Of a DNA stretch of 64,000 nt, positions 1 through 47,000 are shown one piece after another. Position numbers and translations under genes: made by a program. The stretch comes from Engraulis encrasicolus (lineage: Eukaryota; Chordata; Actinopteri; Clupeiformes; Engraulidae), in NCBI RefSeq assembly GCF_034702125.1, contig NC_085861.1:3572645-3636644 (forward strand), written 5' to 3'. The number at the start of each line of letters is the position of its first letter. Position 1 is the first letter of the stretch. The notes beneath the pieces were generated by a model, which ran no database searches, was not told the DNA's origin, and was given only the letters and a program-made list of their open reading frames with translations.

Positions 1-596
1 TGGCATATATGTAGCAGAAGTATGACCCAGTATGGCATACTTAGCAGAAGTAGTGGTAAAGAAAGGCCTACTCTGCAAGAATGCAGAGAATATGGGAAAG
101 AAATTAAAATGGTTATTCAAATTTAAATCTTAACAAATGATAATTTGGTCTGAACTCAATTGCATTAATTTGTTTATAGGGATACGAAGAAAGATCTAAG
201 AAACTGTAGTTTTGGTAGTTTTGCTGGCCAGGTCTAGGCCAGACCTTTTAAGCTAGTAGTCTACTGCTGTGTCTAACTGGTCCTGTCACCAGTGGTCGAG
301 TTGCATAGTCAAAGCAGCAGGAGAGATGGTCAGAGATTCTGATTTTTATGGGTTTGGGGGTTTATCCCCCGAGAACATTTTGAAAATAATTATTATTATT
401 TTTTAAAGTTTATTTTAGAGGCTTTTGAGTCTTTATTTGCAGATAGGACAATGAAGATATGTCAGGAAGCGATATGAAGAGTGGGAGAGAGATATGGGGT
501 CGGGTTAGGAGATGACCCAGGCCGGACCCAAACCAGGGTCGCCATAAACAAGTAGTCCGCTCATGGTACAGTGCAGTCAAGCCTGGATTAATGCAA
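1..596. other. 5' flank with no gene; SINE-like copy at about 400-560
   Basis: I see no coding exon here. At about 400-560 there is a minus-oriented copy of the tRNA-derived SINE family that recurs through the window: a T-rich stretch, then GACAGGA-like and GGAGAGAGA-like text, then a degenerate B-box (AACCAGGGTCGCC) and the complement of an A-box. The rest is AT-rich and I do not recognise it. Confidence 0.5.
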
Positions 597-1577
597 AGGC
601 TAGATATGGCTGCAGCCTAGGGCTCCCCACCTGCCAGGGGCCCCCACAGGATATATATGGCTGCAGCCTAGGGCCCCCCACCTGCCAGGGGCCCCCACAG
701 GCTAGATATGGCTGCAGCCTAGGGCCCCCACAGGCTAGATATGGCTGCAGCCTAGGGCCCCCACCTGCCAGGGGCCCCCACAGGCTAGATATGGCTGCAG
801 CCTAGGGGCCCCCACCACAGGCTAGATATGGCTGCAGCCTAGGGCCCCCACAGGCTAGATATGGCTGCAGCCTAGGGCCCCCACAGGCTAGATATGGCTG
901 CAGCCTAGGGCCCCCACAGGCTAGATATGGCTGCAGCCTAGGGCCCCCACAGGCTAGATATGGCTGCAGCCTAGGGCCCCCACAGGCTAGATATGGCTGC
1001 AGCCTAGGGCCCCACAGGCTAGATATGGCTGCAGCCTAGGGCCCCCACTGGCTAGATATGGCTGCAGCCTAGGGGCCCCCACCACAGGCTAGATATGGCT
1101 GCAGCCTAGGGCCCCCACAGGCTAGATATGGCTGCAGCCTAGGGGCCCCCACCACAGGCTAGATATGGCTGCAGCCTAGGGCCCCCACAGGCTAGATATG
1201 GCTGCAGCCTAGGGCCCCCACAGGCTAGATATGGCTGCAGCCTAGGGCCCCCACAAGCTAGATATGGCTGCAGCCTAGGGCCCCCCACAGGCTAGATATG
1301 GCTGCAGCCTAGGGCCCCCACAAGCTAGATATGGCTGCAGCCTAGGGCCCCCACAGGCTAGATATGGCTGCAGCCTAGGGCCCCCACAGGCTAGATATGG
1401 CTGCAGCCTAGGGCCCACACAAGCTAGATATGGCTGCAGCCTAGGGCCCACACAAGCTAGATATGGCTGCACCCTAGGGCCCCCACAGGCTAGATATGGC
1501 TGCAGCCTAGGGGCCCCACTACCTAGATGTGACTGCAGCCTAGGGCCCCACAGGGCAGATATGGCTGCAGCCTAGAG
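597..1577. repeat. GC-rich minisatellite, about 30 units of 31-35 bp
   Basis: The unit reads GGCTAGATATGGCTGCAG followed by CCTAGGGCCCCCACA, repeated about 30 times with small length variants. The text just before it (CCTGGATTAATGCA at about 582-595) matches the reverse complement of the right end of the MITE at 42115-42550, which contains about seven copies of the same unit. The array therefore looks like an internal expansion within one MITE family. The open frames across it on both strands are by-products of the repeat. Confidence 0.9.
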
Positions 1578-1615
1578 GAAATTCTAACAAGCACATACAA
1601 TGGAAATTCTAACAA

Positions 1616-1618
<3 letters not shown>

Positions 1619-1675
<57 letters not shown>

Positions 1676-1676
1676 A

Positions 1677-1754
<78 letters not shown>
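1619..1754. repeat. (CA)n microsatellite
   Basis: About 135 bp of CA repeat, interrupted once by GTACGTA near 1674-1680. It lies immediately after the minisatellite. Confidence 0.97.
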
Positions 1755-1758
<4 letters not shown>

Positions 1759-1924
1759 TGCCTGAAGCGTTGGCCAGAGGACCAGATTTAAATTTCTTGA
1801 AGGATTTGCAAACTACTTGCATGAGATTTAATTTATTGAGTATACTGTAGCAATGTTACAATCATAATAGATCTTCTTCATCGATGATTGAAATGCAGCT
1901 ATCCTCAATAAATAAAGTCTTGGA

Positions 1925-2050
1925 TGGCCCAGCCGTGTCTCAATCAGCTGGGCACTCGATTGTTATACCGGAGACTCGGGTTCAATTCCGGTTCATTTGC
2001 AGAGCTTCCCGGTCTCTCTCTCCCCAGTCATTTCCTGTCCCCCCAGTGAT
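1925..2050 (+). repeat. tRNA-derived SINE, plus orientation
   Basis: A Pol III-like head is visible: CCCAGCCGTGTCTCAATC resembles an A-box region, and GGGTTCAATTCCGG is a good B-box. It is followed by the CTCTCTCTCCCCAGTCATTT tail text shared with the copies near 16.2 kb and 41.9 kb. Confidence 0.65.
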
Positions 2051-2367
2051 GTAGTCTACATAGAACGCAGGTATACGGAGTATACCCACTTCAGAATTTC
2101 AGGGATTCCAGTATACCCACTTAAAATTGATTGATCCATTATCCATCCTCTCATAATAAAGGCATAAGAAAGCCCAAAAACATGTTTGGATGTTCGTGCC
2201 GTGCCCTGCACTACTCTGTCCAATTCCAACCATGATAATAAGGTTACATGCTGCCATTCCGACTGGTGCTATATCGGAATGACGAGTGCCCCTCTGATAA
2301 TAATGGTCAACGACGGTTCTAATCACTAACTGTGTCCTTGTTTCTCCTGGCGCAGGATGCAGTGAAA

Positions 2368-38196
<35,829 letters not shown>

Positions 38197-38412
38197 ACAA
38201 CCTCCGAACAACAAGAGTACTTAACCCCGTAATGACCTGATTCTGTGCTGGTTGGATCAAAACGGGGTTTCCTTTTTAGTTTTTTTCAGTAACAACATCT
38301 AGCCACCTCATTAGGTACAATCAAAATAACTAACTGGTCTAACCGCTATGTGCTATCACTTGGTGGTACTTTCCTTCAGCTTTTACTTTGACGTCGGAAC
38401 ACCAAGAGGACT

Positions 38413-38778
38413 TAAAGGGACACTGTGCAGGAAATGGTCAGAAACGGTACTGCAACTATGCTGCGCATTGAAACTGGGCTGCCAATTGCCAAATTTGATC
38501 TCTACATGAAAGTGTTCTAAGTAATAAACACATATTTTCTAGTATGGTCCTGGTAGAGTCATTTTTTGCAGCTAAAAATGGCTATTTTTGGAAATTCAAA
38601 ATGGTGGACCATGGAGAAGATCCCCCTTTTCATGTATGAAAAGTGCAATTTTCCCAGTCATAATAAATACTTAGAATTTGACGGTGGTGGTAAGTATTCA
38701 TGAAAAAGGTAACATTAGTGAATGGGCAGCATGAATTCTGGAAATAAACAACTAAAAATCTCACACAGTGTCCCTTTA
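38413..38778. mobile_element. MITE-like element inside the predicted 3'UTR
   Basis: TTAAAGGGACACTGTGCAGG at left and CACACAGTGTCCCTTTAA at right are inverted. A close copy is at 55426-55792 and a fragment at about 21320-21500. It lies about 215 bp after the collagen stop codon. Confidence 0.88.
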
Positions 38779-39653
38779 ACTCCTTGACGTAGCATCATAA
38801 TGTAGCCTCGTAATGCACACTGCTCCACCCGTGGAACACCACAATAGTCCATAGTGAAAACACTTTGACCACCACAGCACTATACTACTACAACATTACA
38901 CAGCACTACACTACTACAACATTACACACAGTCTTTAGTAATACATTACGACTTGGACATGGACATCCTGGTAGCAACAACTGTCTAACTGGGACAGGTC
39001 TTAACACATTAATCTGAACTCAAGCCTTTGCAGTAAACACAGATAATCAGCTTGTGGTACAGCAGTACAAATTACTCCCTTTTTTTTTGCTTCAAGGTGA
39101 ATCACACTCCATTCTGTTTGATTAGCTCCATCTTAAATTGACATACAGTATTTTCATTCTCAATGTGCTGTGGTGAGGTGTTGAAAGCATTCAACCGATG
39201 CAGTCAGTCAAAAGAGAATAATATATAAGCTGAATAGTTAAAAAAAAAAAATCATGATTAATCCATGCTTAAGTCATAGGCCTATTAACTAGCCATTTTG
39301 CTGCCAACATGAAGTCGATGTTGCAACACATTTTTCTGTATGGGTTGCTTTCATTAGGAGATATCAATATTTTCATTGTCTTCTGAGATTATGTTTAAAT
39401 AAAAATCAAGTAGCCTATCTAAGCACAACAACCAAATGTCACTATATGTAGGAAAAAGCTTTACAGACTCTACAGTAACGATGTGTATGCTATGTTTCAA
39501 AAGTGAATGTACACATTTTATTTGACAGACATTAGATGAACTTAAAAATGAAATGAAATTGCACTGATCACTCTGATATGGAAATGACAACGTATGTTTG
39601 GCAATTACATGTATATGGTGCTTTTGTAATGTTTCAACATGGTTTATTCACAC

Positions 39654-39659
39654 AATAAA
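39654..39659 (+). terminator. Probable poly(A) signal of the col6a4-like gene
   Basis: AATAAA about 1.46 kb after the stop, followed within 20-40 bases by GT/T-rich text (TGTATCTTTGGCCTTGGTCT). I see no better signal between the stop and this point. Confidence 0.55.
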
Positions 39660-39778
39660 GTTTTGAATATACTGTATCTTTGGCCTTGGTCTTTTGACAG
39701 CCCTTTCTTAAACCTCATCACAACTGTCCCTCTGAACATACGCTAACTAGCAACGGTCAAATCTGGTGCATTATAGTA

Positions 39779-40110
39779 GCCTGGTCCTGACCATCCCATA
39801 ATACTACCATTTCATTTCGTATTCATGGTCTGGAGTTTGTTTGATCTGACGCGATTGCAGGAAGCGGGAAGGACATTTTCGGGAAAATCAGGCTAAGTTG
39901 TTGAACAAACATGTCTGACGTCTATCTTTGGCGATGTAGGACTGTTTAACAGACATGTCTGACAGAACATCCTACCGTGGGATAAAATTTACAACGTAGG
40001 ACCGTTTGTCAGAACACCAACCAAATCTTGCCGCTCAACAGAAAACAGGTACCAGACCTATTGCGGAGCCAAGTCTCTTTGGCGGAAGTACTTAGGATGG
40101 TGCGCGAGGC
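39779..40110. mobile_element. Repeat element with an inverted partner at about 45020-45420
   Basis: Begins TAGCCTGGTCCTGACCATCC, with TACCATTTCATTTCGTATTC, and ends GGCGGAAGTACTTAGGATGG then GCGCGAGGCTA. The same landmarks appear reversed at 45020-45420. Confidence 0.75.
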
Positions 40111-40234
40111 TAGCATTATAGAGCTGTAGATGGAGTATGATGGCAATATTTTAATGGACCTCCCTCATTAACACCTACTTCCAGATCCCAACCACAGTAG
40201 GCCTACACTGCTTTAAAATGACTACTTTCGGTCC

Positions 40235-40410
40235 TGCCGTGGCCTAACGGTAGGGCACTGGGATACCACAGTACAGTACATTCAATTCTGACCCAGGTCA
40301 TTTGCCAGAGTCCTCCTTCCCTGTTTCTTGGTCTCCCCTCTCGTTTCCTGTCTCCTCCACTGTCCTGTCAAAAATAAAGCCAACCCCCCCCCCCCCAAAA
40401 AAAAAAAAGA
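40235..40410 (+). repeat. Degenerate tRNA-derived SINE
   Basis: Head CCTGCCGTGGCCTAACGGTA (A-box region), tail CTCCACTGTCCTGTCAAAAA followed by C- and A-rich runs. The B-box region is eroded. Confidence 0.65.
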
Positions 40411-40785
40411 AACAAGTACTGTCCAAGTCAAGTCAAGTTTTATTGTCAATTTCTTTACATGCACTGGTCATACAAAGAATTTGAAATTGCGTTTCTTGCT
40501 CTCCCATGCAGACATAGACTAATCTAGGTAAGGACATAGACAGTATAGACATAGACAGTACTCATACATGGACATAAGACAGTATGGACATAGACATTGC
40601 TCATACAGACATTTAAAGTGCAAGACTGGACAACAGAAGACTTGTAGAGAACATACATTAAGAGGAGGTATTTTGTTGTGCTTTTTCTATAAGTCCTTTA
40701 TGGCGTTCTGACATAGTAATAGTAGCATTTGAAGAAAATAAATAATTAAAATATTAAAATAGGTTTATGAAATACACCAGCAGCA

Positions 40786-40787
<2 letters not shown>

Positions 40788-40830
<43 letters not shown>

Positions 40831-41020
40831 TATGAAAGTGCGGTGTGCGTCTGTGTCTGTGTCTGTGTACCTCTGTATGTGTGTGTGTGTGTGTGTGTGT
40901 GAGTATGAGTTGTGTGTCAGTGTGTGCATGTTTGGGTTTAGTGCAGAAAGTGCGGTGTGCTTGTGTGTGTGTGTGTGTGTGTTGATGTACTGTATGTGTG
41001 TGTGTGTGTGTGTGCATGTG
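40788..41020. repeat. Interrupted (GT)n microsatellite
   Basis: Several GT runs (40790-40830, 40876-40902, 40960-40982, 40994-41015) separated by short GT-rich text. The open frames on both strands are artefacts of it. Confidence 0.93.
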
Positions 41021-41865
41021 TATGTTTTGAGTTAGTGCAGGTTGAAAGTTCAGTCACAGATGTAGTAGTGCAGGTGGAATGTTCAGTCGCAGATATGGTG
41101 GTGGCGATGGGGGGGGGAGGGTTGTCAGTGGCCTGGCTGGCTAGAGGCTGACAGTGAAGGGAGAGTGGGTTGAGTGTTCAGTATCTTGATTGCTTGATGC
41201 ATCGTCCACAGTACACCACTGTAGCCTCGTAATACACACTGACTGCTCCACCTGTGGAAAGCAGTACTAGTCATTCAAGTCAAAGCCTTTACTACCATAC
41301 TAGTACTATGACGCATAAATAGTTTATGGAGTAAGCTATTCTGTGTGTGTGCTTTGGTCAAGTGAGCACAGGCAGGCAGGCAGGCGGACTCTTGCTGTAA
41401 AATGTAAACAGCGCTGCGCCTACTACCCAAGAGTCCTGAATCATCAACACAACAATGCTCAAGCAGCTGCCTGAAGTTCAACTTCAAACTTAGTTTGAAC
41501 TTACTGAAACTTCGTTCAAACTTAGTGTAGTTCTTTAAAGAATCATGTGTTAACACCCCCCAATTGAATACAATAATAATGCTTAAATATGCTCGAGATC
41601 GCTGTTTGACTGTGGCTAGTAGCCCCTTAGTGCACGGCATACAATCTGAGGCACGCTGTAAAAGTCATTGAAAAGTTGACAACCATAGTACTACCCTATT
41701 ATGACAAAACACAGGGCCTTTGGTAATGCACTATGTCTCGCTCATCATGTCTCGGTCATTGCCATTCTGGTAACAACAAATGTATAATGCTGTGTTTTAA
41801 CGGGTTAAAGTGTAAACCCTTAATTATTACACTGCCTGAATTATCCTTGACAGCACATTGGCTGG

Positions 41866-42050
41866 CCCTGCCGTGGCCAACTGGTAGGGCACTCGTCTGC
41901 CATGCGGCTGACCCGGGTTCGGTTCCCGGCACGGGTCCTTTGCCGACCCCTCCCCGTCTCTCTCCCAGTTCGCTTCGCGTCCACCTCTCACACTGTCCTA
42001 TCAAGTGAAGTCAAAAAAGACCAAAACAAATCTTGAAAAAAAAAGAAAGA
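41866..42050 (+). repeat. tRNA-derived SINE with intact A and B boxes
   Basis: CCTGCCGTGGCCAACTGGTA (A-box) and CCGGGTTCGGTTCCCGG (B-box), then CCGTCTCTCTCCCAGTTCGC and an A-rich tail. This is the best preserved copy of the family in the window. Confidence 0.82.
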
Positions 42051-42114
42051 AAGAAAGCACATTGGCTTTGCCACTGGCACTGTGCCTTTATGGCAGCTGG
42101 GAGAGCCTCTCATC

Positions 42115-42550
42115 CAGGGCCGGATTAAGATGGCCTGGGGCCCCTAGGCTACAGGTTGTTGCGGGGCCCCCCAGAGGGCAAATGTTGTGACAAAATTTCT
42201 CGACAAATATACATAGACAGCGTCATAATTAGGAATTCAGGGTATCATGTCTACCAACTGCACTCAACACGTTTGTCAAGTCAGAGGGCCCCCTGGAAGG
42301 TAGGGGCCCCTAGGCTGCAGCCATATCTAGCCTGTGGGGGCCCTAGGCTGCAGCCATATCCAGCCTGTAGGGCCCCTAGGCTGCAGCCATATCCAGCCTG
42401 TGGGGCCCCTAGGCTGCAGCCATATCCAGCCTGTGGGGCCCCTAGGCTGCAGCCATATCTAGCCTGTGGGGCCCCTAGGCTGCAGCCATATCTAGCCTGT
42501 GGGGGCCCTAGGCTGCAGCCATATCCAGCCTGTGCGTTAATCCGGCTCTG
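42115..42550. mobile_element. hAT-like MITE carrying an internal minisatellite
   Basis: Ends CAGGGCCGGATTAA and TTAATCCGGCTCTG, with perfect 8-bp duplication CTCTCATC (42107-42114, 42551-42558). Inside, from about 42303, are about seven units of AGGCTGCAGCCATATCCAGC then CTGTGGGGCCCCT, the reverse complement of the array at 597-1577. Confidence 0.93.
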
Positions 42551-42856
42551 CTCTCATCTATAACCAGGGTGCCGTCAATAACCCCTTTGGCGGCGGCAAA
42601 GGGGACAGTTGTCCCAGGCCCAGGGAGAGAGGGGCCCCCAAAATTGGGTCCTTGTTAGATGGTATCGATTGGGCTGGGGGGCCCTTTCAGATGACGTCGT
42701 CCTGGGGCCGGCCAAAGCTGCCAGTGGTCCTGTGTCTATAACAGTTTACTTCTGGGGGTGTTGTGTAGAAACAATGTGTGTTTACTTTGCAGGGACATTC
42801 CTTCTGCCTTGGCTATCAATAATTACATTAGTGCCTAGTGACTCTTGGAAATAACA

Positions 42857-42859
<3 letters not shown>

Positions 42860-42945
<86 letters not shown>
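42860..42945. repeat. (GT)n microsatellite
   Basis: Pure GT repeat of about 85 bp. Confidence 0.97.
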
Positions 42946-43961
42946 TGAGGAGGAGGGTTATGGGGGTGGACTATTAGCAGTCCTGTGTCAGCTGCAGATC
43001 ATCTCCGGTCAGGAAACGAAACGGGTGGATTTTTCCTCTCAGAAGTGTGTAAGTACAATTTTAGTCTCTTTTGTAAAGACACTTAGTGAAATTATTATTG
43101 TACTTACCTACTGCTGTTATATAAGAGAACGTTTCAGGCTTCTCAGCCTTGTACTGTATGTCATTGGGATAATGATGGACTTGAAAGCAAGTTAGTGTAA
43201 GCTGTCTTCCAAGTTGTATTTTGTGTCATTCAAGTCCTAAATTCTGATGTTTGGGCATCAGAGAGAAACTCAATTGGAACATACTCAGTAAAGTCTACAG
43301 TGGTCATTGAACACTCAGAGAGTTGATTTGACATCATTTGGACTTAAATGAACTCTCTAAGTGTTGAATTAACACCGCAACATTTACTGTGTAGTGTTGA
43401 CATAGCCTCATTATCATCGACTTTCAAATCCCGACAAAGTGGGTGGAGTTCCCAATTTCTCCGGAGCTCAGAAACGATATTTGTATTGCTCCTGTCCTGA
43501 CTAGATGCAACGCTGAAGGTGTTGCGTCACTAGGAGGGCATGGCCTGGATAGTGTTGGCGTGCTATTATAGTATAGTAGTATAGTGTAGTATAGTAATAA
43601 TTATACTACAATTATTTTGTTTTCAAATGTGTCCCTAAGAAATGTGTGTATCTCATTGCAATGATTATGACACAATGGCTTACAATAAGTCACAAGCTGA
43701 GTCTCATTATTTATAATATAATACAACCATGTCCACAAGAAGATGCGTTTCAGCCCTCAGATCTTGCCTCAGTGCTTGTGAGTTTCTCCATTTTAATTTT
43801 GCAGTCCTTTTTACGTGCACCCAAATTATTCATTTTACATTAGAAGTTGAGCATAACTGTTACAAACTGTTGCGAGCATAAAGGTTTTCAATAACAGCTG
43901 CTGTAGGCTTTTTTTATTCAATACTTTTGTAAGTTTACAGGACTCCAGCAGTGCCTTGAGA

Positions 43962-44034
43962 ATGACACTGTCACGCCTTCTGGTCATTACGCTGGTCGGA
44001 GCATGTGTGGCTGTGTCTGCTGGACAACAAACAG
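43962..44034 (+). CDS. Paralogue exon 1: signal peptide
   Basis: ATG at 43962 opens MTLSRLLVITLVGACVAVSA then GQQT, a good secretion signal. Donor ACAG|GTTTGC after 44034, phase 1. An acceptor at 43939-43940 suggests a 5' non-coding exon upstream. Confidence 0.85.
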
Positions 44035-47000
44035 GTTTGCTCGTTTAAATATGAATTCCATCATCAACATCAACACTGATACACAATGATATTTGGTTCA
44101 GCATGCTGCTGTGGCGTTCACAAAAACAGATGCAGATGCTATTTTATAACTTTACTCTCGTAATTGAATGTAGTTCCACCTTACACCTGTCAAGTCAGGT
44201 TAGCTACTTGACAATTTATCGGCTGTAATTTCATTTGGGGGGTGGGGGGTTAATTTCATTATCCTATCACTAGTTTATTTACTTGATCTGTGTCGGCCAA
44301 TAACATTATTTCTTTGCAGCTCTCGTAATTTAATGTAGTTCCACCTTACATCTGTTGAGTCAGGTAGGTTAGCTACTTGACAATTTAAGCAATCAGAGGT
44401 TGAAGAGTGTGCAGCCAAGCCAGGGGTGCGCTGCCAGGGGTGTTTAAAAGCGTGCAACCCAGTAGTATAATCTACGTAGAATGCGGGTATACGGAGTATA
44501 CCCACTTCTAAATTTCAGGGATTTCAGTATACCCACTTAAAATTGATTGATCCATTGTTTTGAATAGCACAAATATATACAGTATACCCACTTCAAAAAA
44601 TGCTCAAATATACAGTATACCCACTTCAAAAAAGTAGACTACACCGCTGGTGCAACCCATGTACACAGTATATACGCTGGGACGGGGGTCTTTAATTGAT
44701 CTGCATGTTTCTTCTTGTAACTTCTGTCAAAAGAGAAGCTATATTTTCATGAACATGCTCGTCTAGGACACATAGCCTACTACAGTTAGCACCCTCTCCA
44801 GATAGACCTTGTCAGAGTTTGACGTTTGGCTTGGAGTCAAACAGATGGAACATCCTTTTTGGAGGTCTCAGTCCAAAGAACCAGATGCAATTGCTGCTTT
44901 CACATTTGTAAAGGGAAGGCGCCACTGTCTACTGGAAACACTTTAGGGGTATACTTGCACTTCGAACTAGAGAGAACTAGAGGGTGACATTGAGCTAAGC
45001 TTAATTTTAGCTGAGGCCTGTACTCCCTGAGTAGCCTCGCGAGCCATCCTACGTACTTCCGCCAAAGGATTGGCTCCACTACTGTAGTCTGGCCGTGCTT
45101 CTCTGTGGAGTGCCTGGAGCAGTAAAATTTTGATCGCAACGCCCCCCCAGAAAACAGCCAATAATCGAATACGCCCCCCACGTGGGGGCGAAAGGGGGAG
45201 GACGCTCGTGACAATGACGTACACATCTGCGCCAGAGCCATTGGTCTGCGCTATGTTGTTGTTGAGCAACTGCCAGCGATTGGGTGAGAGGTGTCCAATA
45301 ATTTCAAACCATAACTGAGTGCAAACTTCCTGCTTCCTACAATCGCTTCAGAGCAAACAAATGCCAGACCATAAATACGAAACGAAATGGTAGTATTATG
45401 GGATGGTCAGGACCAGGCTACTCTGAGTGCCATTCTACTTTCCATCATATTGCCAAAAGTACAAGAGGCGCTGATGAGACTTTTAATGTTGAATTACGGT
45501 TAATGTAGAAAACTAACAAAAAAAGTTCCAACTTTGATTAAAAGTTTTCACCCACTTTGATTTTTGTTTCAGTATGCAGCCAGGAAAACGCAGCCGATAT
45601 TGTATTCCTGGTCGATGGCTCCGGGAGTATTGGCAAAGAAAACTTTCAGCAGATACGAAATTTCCTCTACCATCTTGTAGACAGTTTAAATGTTGCCCCG
45701 GATCAAATGCGCATTGGTCTGACTCAGTACAGTGGTGCTCCACGGACTGAGTTTCTCCTGAACACGTATAAAGACAAGCAGGATATTCTAACGTACATCA
45801 GGAACCTGCCATATAAGGGAGGTGAAACCATGACTGGGCTTGGATTAGATTTCATCCTCAAAACACAGTTTACTAAAGAAGCAGGGAGCCGAGCGGGAGA
45901 GGGGGTACCGCAGATTGCCGTTGTCATCACAGACGGCCAGTCACAGGATGAGGTTGGTCCACCTTCAGACGACTTGAGGCGTCGTGGAATCGTACTCTAC
46001 GCTATTGGCATCAGAGACGCGGACATAGAACAGCTGAGGAAGATCGGCAGCGAGCCACATAACCAACACGTGTACATGGTCTCGGACTTCAGCGCTCTGC
46101 AAGGCATCTCTCAGAACATTCTTCCCAACCTCTGCACTTCTATAAAGGAAGCTAAACCACAAATTACGGATGATGGAATGCTAAAATGTCATTACTGCTC
46201 AGCTTTTCAGTTGAAATTACAAGGTAAATAAAATGTAGCCCTAAATATGAATAGGCCTACATATAATGCACTATGTCAACAAATGAATACAGGGAAATTC
46301 ATGAGTGCAGTTTGGCTGTTGGCTAATTTTATTTTATTCAGAACAATATACAGTTCATAACAAATAGGTTAATAATAATAATAATAACAATAGTAATAAT
46401 AATCATGTGGTTAAAACACTTGGGCATTATATGCATAATTATTACACACATTTTTCCTTCTTATAGGGTTTGCGGATGTCTTTCTCCTGGTGGACAGCTC
46501 AATAAAGCAACAGACCCTGGTTAAGAACCTTCTTACTCAGCTGCAAAACCAGCTCAAAATCAGTATTGACAACAATCACATGGGCTTGGCCCAGTTCAGT
46601 GATGACGTCAATGTAGAGTTTTATCTTAATCAGTACAAATCCAAACGAGACATTCTTCAAAAAATCAAGAGCTTCAGACTGAAACCTGGTGATTTAAGGA
46701 GAATTGGAGCAGCACTGGATTACGCCCGCACTAAATTGCTCACCCCAGAGACCGGAGGTCGACTCTACCCGGGTTTCAGGCAGTACCTGGTCCTCATGGT
46801 GGCAGGAGGATCAGATGATAGTGTGTACAGACAATCACAGCTGCTCAGAGACCAGGGTGTTACAGTGATTACAGTCGGGTTTGATAACGCAGACCCCATG
46901 GAAATGCAGATCATCGCCACGAAGCCCTCTCTGTCCAAGACAATGGGGAACACTGACCAGATAATTCAAGACATCAGGACTAATGTTGAAACATCAGGAG

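Larger units (their letters stand above)
39660..43940. other. Repeat-filled intergenic region between the paralogues
   Basis: No coding exon is supported. Contents: an element at 39779-40110 whose inverted partner is at about 45020-45420; SINEs near 40235-40410 and 41866-42050; GT microsatellites at 40788-41020 and 42860-42945; a dispersed repeat with AGCCCCTTAGTGCACGGC at about 41610-41815 (also at about 31735-31905); and the MITE with minisatellite at 42115-42550. A 5' non-coding exon of the second gene may lie near its end (acceptor AAGTTTACAG at 43931-43940). Confidence 0.6.

Noticed and set aside
563..1472. Apparent repeat proteins (plus GPPQARYGCSL, minus GPRLQPYLACG)
   Set aside because: Both frames arise from the roughly 33-bp minisatellite. 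No signal, start context or exon structure supports a protein.
2070..2140. Shared TATACCCACTT block upstream of both paralogues as evidence of a common promoter
   Set aside because: In the second gene it lies inside intron 1, not upstream, so it is a dispersed repeat.
44900..45318. Overlapping 60-110-codon frames on both strands
   Set aside because: They lie in a repeat element with an inverted partner at 39779-40110, and no family motif was seen.
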